Assembly: GCF_031393925.1 (NCBI RefSeq)
Contig: NZ_JANMWL010000248.1
Span: 1 to 14,540 of the forward strand
Source of the DNA: Methylibium sp031393925
Lineage (GTDB): Bacteria > Pseudomonadota > Gammaproteobacteria > Burkholderiales > Burkholderiaceae_C
Direction of reading: 5' to 3'
DNA: 14,540 nucleotides
The position numbers and the translations under genes were made by a program. Positions 1-5,361 of the stretch are shown here, in pieces (the first letter of the stretch is position 1; each line of letters begins with the position of its first letter). The notes below the pieces were generated by a model, which saw nothing but the letters and a program-made list of their open reading frames with translations, made no database searches and was not told the DNA's origin.

Positions 1-299
1 TCGTCGCGATGCCGCCGCTCGCGCTCCTTGGTCGCCGCCTCGATATGGCGGGTCAACGCCAGCCGCTCGGCACCAGTCATGCCGCGCCGGTCGGCTGCCG
101 CCCATGCTTCGCTGACACCTTGCCGCATGCAGCCGTACACGCCGCCTCGTAGGTCGGCGAACAGCTTGCACCATCCGGCCAGGTCGCCGCGCCGCTCGTT
201 GGTTGGGAAGCGATGGAAGCGGCCCGGCTCGATCTCGAGGGGCGCATTGCCGAGCCCGGTGCGGATCGCCTCGCGGAACGCGTTGATGGGGTCAGCCAT
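1..299 (-). CDS. Phage/plasmid-type DNA primase, N-terminus (partial)
   Basis: An open frame from ATG at 297-299 runs 99 codons without a stop to the left edge, so the rest lies outside the window. It opens MADPINAFREAI, continues with IEPGRFHRFPTNER and a Gly/Trp segment (LAGWCKLFADLRGGVYGC), and ends in a charged helical stretch. This 'HRF ... GW ... G.F/YG' layout is that of the N-terminal domain of primase/helicase proteins with a Toprim or P4-alpha-like core in phages and integrative elements, which prime replication of the excised element. The core itself is not visible, so catalysis is inferred. The start overlaps the stop of the preceding small gene by 8 bp, suggesting translational coupling. 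A DUF3987-type helicase or another replication protein is an alternative. Confidence 0.68.
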   Translation of the reverse strand, partial: MADPINAFREAIRTGLGNAPLEIEPGRFHRFPTNERRGDLAGWCKLFADLRGGVYGCMRQGVSEAWAAADRRGMTGAERLALTRHIEAATKERERRHRD

Positions 300-477
300 T
301 GCGCATCCTCTCCATCGCCTTCTGTAACAGCCGGCAGAACCATCGCAGCATTTCGCCGCGCAGGTTGGCGACAATGACGGCCAGCTCGTCCGGTTGCCCG
401 ACGCCAGCGTGCAGCCGGTCGAGGTAATCGGCCCACCGGGCGCTCGTCTTTCCTTCGGGGATGGCGGGCGTTTTCAT
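292..477 (-). CDS. Small hypothetical protein (61 aa) in the primase operon
   Basis: The protein is short, begins MKTPAIPEGKTSARW and is mostly helical in character, with a hydrophobic/charged C-terminal half (LRGEMLRWFCRLLQ). I do not recognise a family. The ATG at 475-477 was chosen over a longer upstream start because it forms a 4-bp ATGA overlap with the stop of the HTH gene. Its own stop overlaps the primase start by 8 bp. This chain of overlaps indicates one transcript and makes a role as a small accessory of the replication or control operon plausible; nothing in the sequence shows what that role is. No Cys/His cluster, signal peptide or membrane span is seen. Confidence 0.6.
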   Translation of the reverse strand: MKTPAIPEGKTSARWADYLDRLHAGVGQPDELAVIVANLRGEMLRWFCRLLQKAMERMRNG

Positions 478-752
478 TGCTGCGCCACCCCAAGGACTTT
501 GCGTATTCCCGCCACGGGCCAGGCCAGGCGGCCCATGACGCGCAGCGGGCGCAGGCCATCGGGGAATGTCTCGGCGCTTGCCCACCCTCTTGCCGTCTGC
601 TCCTTGCGGTTCAGGTGGCGACACATCACGGCGGTCGAGACGTGCGAGCGAGTTTCGAGATTAAGCGGTACGAAGTCAGCGGGCGCGGCGACGAAGGCCG
701 GGCCTGTCACGCCCTCCCTTGCTTCCGTGCTGTGATGCGTTGCTGTTTGCAT
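474..752 (-). CDS. Small HTH DNA-binding protein (AlpA/excisionase-like)
   Basis: A 92-residue protein with a degenerate helix-turn-helix around residues 37-70: a Thr/Ser/Val-rich first helix (SHVSTAVMCRHLNRKEQTAR), then a GLRPLRVMGRLAWPV wing-like stretch naming a 'GRL.WPV' strand. This resembles small AlpA or excisionase-like regulators of integrative elements, although the classic AlpA motif is not exact. The start at 750-752 has a good ribosome site, AAGGAAA, a few bases upstream. It is the first gene of the minus-strand operon leading into the 61-residue protein and the primase. It lies directly downstream of the GGGTA repeat array, which it, or the primase, could bind. That binding is inference. 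Confidence 0.6.
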   Translation of the reverse strand: MQTATHHSTEAREGVTGPAFVAAPADFVPLNLETRSHVSTAVMCRHLNRKEQTARGWASAETFPDGLRPLRVMGRLAWPVAGIRKVLGVAQQ

Positions 753-804
753 ACTTGGGTTTCCTTAGCCGTTGCGGCGTGTTGAAAACCCAATCAGGAC
801 CTTC

Positions 805-919
805 GGGTATGGCACCCCGTCAAACGGGGTAGGTCTACCCGGTCAAGCGGTCATAGGTGAACGGGGCAACCGTCCGGGTAGTTTGCGGGTACTTTGCGGG
901 TAGTTCCCGGGTTACTTGC
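805..919. repeat. GGGTA repeat array (iteron- or operator-like)
   Basis: Four head-to-tail 11-bp units lie at 876-886, 887-897, 898-908 and 909-919 with forms GGGTAGTTTGC, GGGTACTTTGC, GGGTAGTTCCC and GGGTTACTTGC. Two further GGGTA copies sit at 805 and 827. The copy at 827 is half of an inverted repeat, GGGTAG-GT-CTACCC (827-840). A second dyad, ACCCCGT-CAA-ACGGGGT, occupies 814-830. The array fills the gap between the stop of the 224-residue gene (912-914) and the HTH-primase operon, entering the end of the former. An 11-bp period places every unit on the same face of the helix, as in replication iterons or cooperative operators. Which of these it is cannot be told from sequence alone. Confidence 0.7.
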
Positions 920-1586
920 TCAGCCCAGCAAACACTGCCCCAGCGCGAATCGCCGCGGTTCGCTCTTCTCGCGCCTTGGCAATGTCCCTGCCGATGTTGG
1001 CCCGGTCGGCGGTCGGCCGCTTCAGCCTGTCGCGGGTGGTCACTCGCTCAAGTGCGCCATGCTCGCCGGCTGCTTCGACTTCGACCTCAAACCATTCCAG
1101 CAGGCGTTCGCGGCGACGCGGCGCTGTCTCTCTCACCGAGGCAACGGGCGCATCAATCAGCAGCCACTCGGCGGCCTTGCGCACGCCTTCATCGTCCCGC
1201 CCGAAGCGACTGTTGGCTTCGAGGTACAGCCGGTGCGCCTCTCGCAGCGCCTCGCGCTCGTCGTCGGCGTTATTGCCCAATGCAGCCAATGCGGCTTCGT
1301 CCAGCGAATCGCCGTTGTCGAAAACTTCGTGCAGAAATATTCCGCCACCGGCCAGAAAGAATGCTGCAAGCTCATACGCGGAGAAGGGCACCGGCAGCGC
1401 AGGCACTTTGCTGTTTCTCCGTGGGTGCCACTCCATGACCTCCCGCTCGTTGAACGCGATGAAGCGTTCGCGCTCGGCAAGCCACAACCCGTCGTCCTTC
1501 AAGTCGTGCCATGGCAAGACTTCCTTGACGCTTTGCCTCCCGCACATTGCTCGCAACGATGCACACGAATACTTCTTCGGTTCCAT
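912..1586 (-). CDS. Hypothetical protein of the element (224 aa)
   Basis: The gene starts at ATG 1584-1586 with a purine-rich ribosome site (AAGGGGTG) just upstream and ends in TAA. The protein begins MEPKKYSCASLRAMCGR, has a Trp-rich segment (KEVLPWHDLKDDGLWLAERE), one mildly hydrophobic Ala/Gly stretch near residues 68-80, and a long charged helical C-terminal half rich in Glu, Arg and Ala. I do not recognise a named family, though proteins of this general look occur in integrative elements of Burkholderiales. No catalytic motif or clear transmembrane pair is seen. It sits between HigA and the GGGTA array, and its last codons overlap the array, so its 3' end may be constrained by that DNA signal. 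Confidence 0.65.
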   Translation of the reverse strand: MEPKKYSCASLRAMCGRQSVKEVLPWHDLKDDGLWLAERERFIAFNEREVMEWHPRRNSKVPALPVPFSAYELAAFFLAGGGIFLHEVFDNGDSLDEAALAALGNNADDEREALREAHRLYLEANSRFGRDDEGVRKAAEWLLIDAPVASVRETAPRRRERLLEWFEVEVEAAGEHGALERVTTRDRLKRPTADRANIGRDIAKAREERTAAIRAGAVFAGLSK

Positions 1587-1684
1587 TGCACCCCTTCAGG
1601 TGTCAGCCTTCAAATGGGAGCCCTTGCCAGGCCGGTGAAGGAGTCCGGCTTTTCCCTCCGTCGAGGTAGGCAGGGGCGAAACGG

Positions 1685-1996
1685 TCAGGCGGCCACCGGC
1701 GCGGGTTGAACGTGCATCGGCTTGGTCTTGAACCTCTGCGCGGCTTGCCACACGTCATAGGCGCTTTGCTCTGCCAGCCACAGGCGAGCTTCGCCCCCAC
1801 GCTTCACGCCCAGCCATGCCTCGATACGCAAGGCCATTTCAGGCGAGATAGCGGCGCGGCCATTCAGCACGCGGGACAGTGCCACGCGGGACACGTCGAG
1901 CTGTTGCGCGGCCTGCGTGACAGTCAGCCCCAGCGCCGGCAAAACATCGTTGCGCAACGTCAGGCCGGGATGCGGGGGGTTGAACATGCGTGCCAT
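1685..1996 (-). CDS. higA: HigA-type antitoxin (XRE family)
   Basis: A 103-residue protein with the HigA/VapI signature: FNPPHPGLTLRNDVLPALGL at the N-terminus, then an XRE helix-turn-helix (VTQAAQQLDVSRVALSRVLN, residues about 26-45), then ISPEMALRIEAWLG and LWLAEQSAYDVWQA. HigA proteins neutralise a HigB ribosome-dependent RNase and repress their own promoter. The ATG at 1996 has GGAG about eight bases upstream; a start three codons in, at MFNPP, is also possible. The usual higB toxin should lie immediately upstream, but that place is taken, 23 bp away, by the antidote of a different toxin pair. Either this HigA is an orphan regulator or it takes part in a three-gene block. Confidence 0.88.
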   Translation of the reverse strand: MARMFNPPHPGLTLRNDVLPALGLTVTQAAQQLDVSRVALSRVLNGRAAISPEMALRIEAWLGVKRGGEARLWLAEQSAYDVWQAAQRFKTKPMHVQPAPVAA

Positions 1997-2019
1997 TGTT
2001 GTTTCTCCGCTTTCAGTGA

Positions 2020-2322
2020 TCAGGCGTGGGCGCCCAGCCGCAGCCCGGTCGCGTTCAGTAGCGCCAGTAGCGTTTTCAATGTCGGGTTGCCACGCGGCGA
2101 CAAAGCGCGATACAGGCTTTCGCGCGGAATGCCTGCGCGCTCGGCAACGCTCGCCATGCCTTGCGCCTCGGCAATCTGGCGCAGCGCTGCCAGCAGCGCG
2201 TATTGCCCCCCAGGTTGGTCGGCTTCGTCGAGCGCGGCGGCGAGGTACACGGCGGCGAAGTCGGGGTCTGCCTTCAACAGGTCAACTACCGTTTCATCGT
2301 GCGGACGGGATGCTTGTTTCAT
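2020..2322 (-). CDS. Addiction module antidote protein
   Basis: A 100-residue HTH protein matching the antidote family paired with RelE-like killer proteins (the TIGR02684 type). It has an N-terminal toxin-binding part with DLLKADPDFAAVYLAAALDEA, then a helix-turn-helix, QGMASVAERAGIPRESLYRA, then the diagnostic LSPRGNPTLKTLLALLNATG at the C-terminus. It neutralises the toxin encoded just upstream and probably represses the shared promoter. Its ATG overlaps the toxin stop as ATGA (2319-2322), the tight coupling expected of such pairs. Toxin-first order, as here, is normal for this family. The HigA gene follows after 23 bp, probably on the same transcript. Confidence 0.9.
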   Translation of the reverse strand: MKQASRPHDETVVDLLKADPDFAAVYLAAALDEADQPGGQYALLAALRQIAEAQGMASVAERAGIPRESLYRALSPRGNPTLKTLLALLNATGLRLGAHA

Positions 2323-2645
2323 GGTGCGTTCCTTCGTTGCCAGTCTTGCCAGTAACCCAGCGCGGCGGCGATATCAGCTCGCTGGCGCCGCTTGTCGCCA
2401 CCCATCAGCAGAAGCACGACGCGGCGGCCCGCAAGGGCGTAGTACACACGATAGCCCGGCCCCCAGTCGATGCGTAACTCCCACACGCCACCATCGAGCG
2501 GCTTGCAGTCCCCGAAGTTGCCAGCGGCCATGCGCTCGACGCGCACCAGCACGCGTGCCCCTGCCTGACGGTCAGCCAATCGAACCAGCCAATCGGCGTA
2601 GGGCTCGCTCCCGTCCGGGCTTTGGTAGGTCCGGATATCGTGCAT
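2319..2645 (-). CDS. RelE/HigB-like addiction module killer protein
   Basis: A 108-residue basic protein of the RelE/ParE-like fold, killer-protein type (TIGR02683). Recognisable pieces are YADWLVRLADRQAGARVLVR, the 'GDCKPLDGGVWELRIDWGPG' stretch, the strand YRVYYALAGRRVVLLLMGG and a C-terminal DKRRQRADIAAALGYWQDW. Members act as mRNA-cleaving toxins on the ribosome and are held off by the antidote encoded next. The basic and aromatic residues in the central and C-terminal strands fit that activity. The start at 2643-2645 lies only about a dozen bases from a strong -10 element and has no evident ribosome site, so the mRNA may be nearly leaderless. Confidence 0.9.
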   Translation of the reverse strand: MHDIRTYQSPDGSEPYADWLVRLADRQAGARVLVRVERMAAGNFGDCKPLDGGVWELRIDWGPGYRVYYALAGRRVVLLLMGGDKRRQRADIAAALGYWQDWQRRNAP

Positions 2646-2656
2646 CAGGTCTGTGA

Positions 2657-2685
2657 ATTATACGTTACATGCCGACCCACATCAA
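2657..2685 (-). promoter_or_regulatory. Strong promoter of the toxin-antidote block
   Basis: Read on the minus strand, a consensus -10 TATAAT (2657-2662) is preceded by TTGATG (2680-2685) with an ideal 17-bp spacer. The -35 overlaps the stop codon of the integrase gene. An imperfect dyad (GTGAATTATACGTTAC, 2653-2668, 10 of 16 positions symmetric) covers the -10, as expected for an autorepressor operator. The toxin ATG follows 11 bp downstream of the -10. Confidence 0.72.
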
Positions 2686-4025
2686 GCCACCACGCGCAGG
2701 CCACCGGGCGCGGCCTTCGTCGCATCGAACGCTATCCCGGCCTTGTCGAGAATGAATCTCTCAATCAGCGCCAGATACGGGCGCAGCGCATCAATCGAGC
2801 GGGGCCGGTAGCCCTCGGCAATCGCGCTCGGCTTATGCCCCATCACTTGCGCAATCGCACCTGCTGGAGCCCCTGCGGCTTCACCCAATAACGAGAACGT
2901 GCGGCGCAGCCCGTGAATCGAGACGTGCGGGATGCCCGCGTCGGCCAGAACGTCGGTATGTGGTGCGCGTGGCTCTGCAATGCGGCCCGATGCGCTCATC
3001 GTGCTTGAGAACACGAACGCATTCACGCGCGGCAAGCCAGCCAACAGCATCGCCATGTAAGGCGTGAGCGGGATAACGCGGGTTGCCTCCACCTTGTCGG
3101 CGATGGTGAGTTTCTGCCACCGAAAATCGACGTTCGCCCATGTCAGCCCGGCCAGTTCTTCGCGGCGCGCGCCTGTCAGCACCAGCGCCTGAAGGTACGC
3201 GGCGGCGGTGCGGGTTCTGAGCTTGTCGGTGCCTGAGAACCATGCGGGCAATTGGTCAATCTCCAGCGCGTCGCGGCGCTTGTTCACGCCGGGCAGCACG
3301 TCCCCCAATTCGCTGGCCCGTGCGGCATTCTTGTTCACCAGTGCGCGCAGGTCTTTCTTCGTGGCGCACCAGCCAAGGAATCCGGAAAACATCGCCACGG
3401 CGCGCGCGGCCTGAATCGGCGCGGTCTTGCCCTCGTATGCATACCACTCGCGGATAACGTCTTGGTCAATCGACGCAAGGGTCAGCGGCATCAAGGCAGC
3501 AAGATGCCCCGGCTTCGTCATGCCCTTCCCTCTCTTCTTCGGTTCGCCACCCAACGAAGCGGCCTTGTTCAGGTCGGCGATGTAGCGTGGCTTCCATGCA
3601 CTGCGGCGCTTGGGCTTGCCCTCTGCCATGTAGCGCGGCCACACATCGGCGACGGTCACGGTACGGCTTGCGGCTTCCGCTTCCATCGCAGCCTTCGCGG
3701 CCCGCTTGTCCCGCTCAAGCTCGCGGGGGTCGGTGCCACTGTCCAGCAGCACGCGCAGCCGGTTCGCCTCTTGCTGCGCGCCTTCAATCGTCCAGGCCCG
3801 CACGTCACCAATGGTCTGGCGAATGGTCTGGCGGTTCAGCTTGCCCTCGAACACATATGACTTCGCACGGGCAGCCGTCACGCGCACCCGAAGCCCGGGC
3901 GTTTTCTTGTCGCGCAGGAACGCTTGCATCTTGCCGGGAGGGCACACCAGCGCGTCAATCAATCCGAAGCTCAGTTCGTGACTGTCGGCCAGGTCTATCG
4001 GCGCGTCTTTCTTCCGTCTCGCCAT
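2682..4025 (-). CDS. int: Tyrosine integrase (P4-type)
   Basis: A full-length tyrosine recombinase of about 447 residues from the chosen start MARRKKDAP (ATG 4023-4025, preceded by GGGGTG). Order: N-terminal arm-binding domain (LRVRVTAARAKSYVFEGKLN), core-binding domain, then the catalytic domain. Visible active-site residues are Arg in LTGARREELAGLTWANVD, a Lys in DKVEATRVIPL, His-x-x-Arg in HGLRRTF, His in MGHKPSAIAEGY, and the likely Tyr in that last motif. The enzyme would recombine attP with the tRNA-Thr attachment site, whose copy lies 175 bp away. Longer starts at 4043 and 4106 are open, but they would place the upstream 11-bp repeats inside the coding sequence. Confidence 0.93.
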   Translation of the reverse strand: MARRKKDAPIDLADSHELSFGLIDALVCPPGKMQAFLRDKKTPGLRVRVTAARAKSYVFEGKLNRQTIRQTIGDVRAWTIEGAQQEANRLRVLLDSGTDPRELERDKRAAKAAMEAEAASRTVTVADVWPRYMAEGKPKRRSAWKPRYIADLNKAASLGGEPKKRGKGMTKPGHLAALMPLTLASIDQDVIREWYAYEGKTAPIQAARAVAMFSGFLGWCATKKDLRALVNKNAARASELGDVLPGVNKRRDALEIDQLPAWFSGTDKLRTRTAAAYLQALVLTGARREELAGLTWANVDFRWQKLTIADKVEATRVIPLTPYMAMLLAGLPRVNAFVFSSTMSASGRIAEPRAPHTDVLADAGIPHVSIHGLRRTFSLLGEAAGAPAGAIAQVMGHKPSAIAEGYRPRSIDALRPYLALIERFILDKAGIAFDATKAAPGGLRVVA

Positions 4026-4040
4026 GCTGCACCCCGTTTC

Positions 4041-4086
4041 CATGTAGCCACCATGTAGCCACCATGTAGCCACATTCCCCACATTC
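4041..4086. repeat. Tandem 11-bp repeats upstream of the integrase (arm-type site candidates)
   Basis: Three perfect head-to-tail copies of CATGTAGCCAC occupy 4041-4051, 4052-4062 and 4063-4073. They are followed by two copies of CCACATTC (4070-4077 and 4079-4086) that share the CCAC core. The array lies between the integrase start and its promoter, close to the attachment site. Many tyrosine integrases bind short direct repeats beside att with their N-terminal domain, so these are good candidates for arm-type sites; an operator for integrase autorepression is the alternative. Exact identity of the three units suggests selection or recent expansion. Confidence 0.7.
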
Positions 4087-4131
4087 GCCCGAATTTCAAT
4101 CAACACCGGCCAGCGGCAAAATCGGCCTAAA

Positions 4132-4171
4132 CCGTTGATTTATATAGGTAACGTGGGAAGTTTATCAACGG
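4132..4171 (-). promoter_or_regulatory. Integrase promoter framed by an inverted repeat
   Basis: On the minus strand TTGATA (4163-4168) and TATATA (4141-4146) are separated by 16 bp; TATAAA (4139-4144) gives 18 bp. An 8-bp inverted repeat, CCGTTGAT (4132-4139) and ATCAACGG (4164-4171), frames the core promoter. Its right arm overlaps the -35 and its left arm touches the -10/start region. The arm centres are 32 bp apart, about three helical turns. A dimeric repressor or the recombination-direction factor could use it; this is inferred. Confidence 0.55.
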
Positions 4172-4200
4172 GGATGAATACGGGCAAACACTATTTTTGC

Positions 4201-4249
4201 CGCATTCGTAATGCGAAGGTCGGGAGTTCGACTCTTCTCGCCGGCACCA
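4201..4249 (+). repeat. attR: 3' half of a tRNA-Thr(CGU) gene
   Basis: The sequence folds as the 3' part of a tRNA: anticodon loop TTCGTAA (4205-4211, anticodon CGT at 4207-4209), 3' anticodon strand, T arm with loop TTCGACT (4227-4233), acceptor strand CGCCGGC (4239-4245), discriminator A and CCA (4247-4249). The 5' half (D arm and 5' acceptor strand) is absent. The pairing partner of the anticodon stem degenerates just before 4201, marking the edge of identity. The palindrome CGCATT-CGT-AATGCG (4201-4215) is the likely core site where the integrase cuts. The intact gene is expected at the other end of the element, so this copy is not a functional tRNA. Confidence 0.85.
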
Positions 4250-4270
4250 GTGCAACCGAGAACTTGGCCC

Positions 4271-4297
4271 AGCCCACAAGGTTGGGCTTTGTTGTTT
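4271..4297 (+). terminator. Terminator behind the original tRNA-Thr gene
   Basis: A perfect 6-bp stem AGCCCA (4271-4276) / TGGGCT (4283-4288) with a 6-nt loop is followed by TTGTTGTTT. It lies about 20 bp after the tRNA fragment, where the terminator of the uninterrupted tRNA-Thr gene would be, and is the first clearly chromosomal feature. Confidence 0.75.
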
Positions 4298-4411
4298 GTG
4301 GCCGGTACGTCTTTGCGCGAAGGACGTCGCCTGCGTCGCAAGGACGTGCAACGCCGACGCGCCCGGCATGACGGCTTCACGGCGCGAGCATCGATTGAAG
4401 CGGGTTTGGCG

Positions 4412-4657
4412 TCACTCGCGGTCGAAGAAAACCCCGGCGCACAGAGCGACGCCCACCGCGTAGAGCAGCCAGGTGCGCGAGATCGCGTAGGGATAGACCA
4501 TCAATCCGACACCCAACCACGTCGTGCGTCGGCGCCCGCGTTTGCGCCCTCGGCGAAACGCCAAGAGGCCGATCAGGCCGAACACGACGGCACCGAAGAT
4601 GTACGCAGGGCTGGGCAGTTCCAACCCAAGCGACTGCAAGGCCGCCAGTTCGTTCAT
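4412..4657 (-). CDS. Small conserved membrane protein (81 aa)
   Basis: From the start MNELAALQS the protein has two hydrophobic helices: one at about residues 17-33 (AYIFGAVVFGLIGLLAF) and a second C-terminal stretch (ISRTWLLYAVGVALCAGVFF). They are separated by a basic, Arg/Lys-rich loop (RRGRKRGRRRTTW) and a VGLMVYPYAISRTW segment. That loop should lie in the cytoplasm by the positive-inside rule. It looks like a conserved hypothetical inner-membrane protein of Burkholderiales; no function is known to me. The start at 4655-4657 was chosen because the longer open frame adds an Arg/Ser-rich stretch that looks non-coding. The ribosome site is weak. It is a single gene convergent with the tRNA-Thr terminator and probably read from its own promoter. 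Confidence 0.7.
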   Translation of the reverse strand: MNELAALQSLGLELPSPAYIFGAVVFGLIGLLAFRRGRKRGRRRTTWLGVGLMVYPYAISRTWLLYAVGVALCAGVFFDRE

Positions 4658-4773
4658 AGGGCAAAGACTCGAGGCCGGTGGGGTCGGGCCGATGATCGTA
4701 CGCCGCGCTCGGCAGCCAGAGCGGGTCCGCAGGCTCGTAGACATCACGCCGGGCCCGGTTCAACTTAACGCTA

Positions 4774-4800
4774 TATACTGTTTATACAGTTTTACAGGAG
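4774..4800 (+). promoter_or_regulatory. Promoter/dyad of the Ala-Lys-rich protein gene
   Basis: The AT-rich stretch before the gene carries TATACT (4774-4779) and TATACA (4783-4788) as possible -10 elements and a perfect dyad ACTGT-TTAT-ACAGT (4777-4790) across them. A strong ribosome site, AGGAG (4796-4800), precedes the ATG at 4807. The dyad resembles half of an SOS box but its CTG and CAG are only six bases apart, so a different repressor or autoregulation is more likely. No convincing -35 was found. Confidence 0.5.
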
Positions 4801-4806
4801 ACCCCC

Positions 4807-5235
4807 ATGACCACGACCCGCAAGCGTTCACCCGCAGCAACGGCCAAGACCAAGGCGACCAGCGCGGCGGCAACGCGCAAGCCCGTCGCCGCCAAGAAGA
4901 CCGCGCCGGCGACGCCGCTGGTAAAGGCCTCTGCAGCAACGCCCAAGAAACGCGAAAAAATGATTCGTGACAGTTTCACCATCCCGAAGACAGAGTTTGG
5001 TGCGCTCACGCAAGTCAAGCAGCGCGCTGCCGAGCTTGGTCATCCGGTCAAGAAAAGCGAAGTGCTGAGGGCGGGTATCAAGGCACTGGTCGCGATGGCC
5101 AACGCCCCACTTCTGGCGGCGCTGCGAGCTGTTCCCTCGATCAAGACGGGCCGCCCCGCCGCGCTCGAGTCCGCGCCAGAAGCGAGAGTGCGCGCGGCCC
5201 CGGCCCGCAAACGCAAGGCCGCCGCCCCGAAGTAG
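4807..5235 (+). CDS. Ala/Lys-rich DNA-binding-like protein
   Basis: A 142-residue protein in three parts. The first 50 residues are Ala/Lys/Thr-rich, with KK and RK pairs like the tails of bacterial histone H1-like proteins. The middle (about residues 51-95) is a folded helical segment, KMIRDSFTIPKTEFGALTQV through LGHPVKKSEVLRAGIKAL, whose short strand followed by two helices recalls a ribbon-helix-helix repressor. The C-terminal tail is again Ala/Arg/Lys-rich (RVRAAPARKRKAAAPK). It probably binds DNA non-specifically through the tails and perhaps specifically through the middle; neither is proven. It has its own ribosome site (AGGAG) and a promoter dyad it might bind itself, and it ends at a strong terminator. 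Proteins of this build are found in many Burkholderiales genomes. Confidence 0.72.
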   Translation: MTTTRKRSPAATAKTKATSAAATRKPVAAKKTAPATPLVKASAATPKKREKMIRDSFTIPKTEFGALTQVKQRAAELGHPVKKSEVLRAGIKALVAMANAPLLAALRAVPSIKTGRPAALESAPEARVRAAPARKRKAAAPK

Positions 5236-5298
5236 CCCACCCGCGCTGGTAACTCTGCCTGCACTGGCACGAAACCTCAACGGCGGCGCGACGCTTCA

Positions 5299-5336
5299 AA
5301 GGCAGCAAGGCCACCCTCGGGTGGCCTTGCTGCCTT
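5299..5336. terminator. Bidirectional hairpin between convergent genes
   Basis: A perfect inverted repeat with 18-bp arms (5299-5316 and 5319-5336, AAGGCAGCAAGGCCACCC on the left) has nearly no loop, so a 4-nt loop with 17-bp stem is realistic. It lies between the Ala/Lys-rich gene and the convergent lipoprotein gene. The stem ends in AA/TT on both sides, giving a short T run in each direction. It probably serves both genes. Confidence 0.75.
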
Positions 5337-5361
5337 GCGGCGAAGAGGGGTGATCAGGCGC

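Larger units (their letters stand above)
1..4249. mobile_element. Right end of an integrative element in tRNA-Thr
   Basis: The block runs from the left window edge to the CCA end of a partial tRNA-Thr. It holds a tyrosine integrase next to the tRNA fragment, toxin-antitoxin genes, a primase N-terminus and several repeat arrays, all genes on the minus strand. A 3' tRNA fragment at the integrase end means the intact tRNA and the other end of the element lie left of position 1. No conjugation or virion genes are visible, so it could be a phage-like satellite, an integrative plasmid or part of a larger island. The boundary at 4249 is well supported; the type of element is not. Confidence 0.85.

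Noticed and set aside
1640..1665. GCCGG/CCGGC hairpin followed by TTTT on the plus strand
   Set aside because: No plus-strand gene ends there; on the minus strand the T run is on the wrong side, so it was not called a terminator.
4026..4106. Longer integrase start at 4106
   Set aside because: It would turn the 11-bp repeat array into coding sequence (Trp/Met/Gly repeats) and lacks family similarity.
4127..4369. Minus-strand frame with EESNSRPSHYECG
   Set aside because: This is the known false translation of the reverse strand of a tRNA 3' end; it overlaps attR.
4777..4790. SOS (LexA) box before the Ala/Lys-rich protein gene
   Set aside because: CTG and CAG are separated by 6 bases, not the 10 needed, so only a general dyad is claimed.
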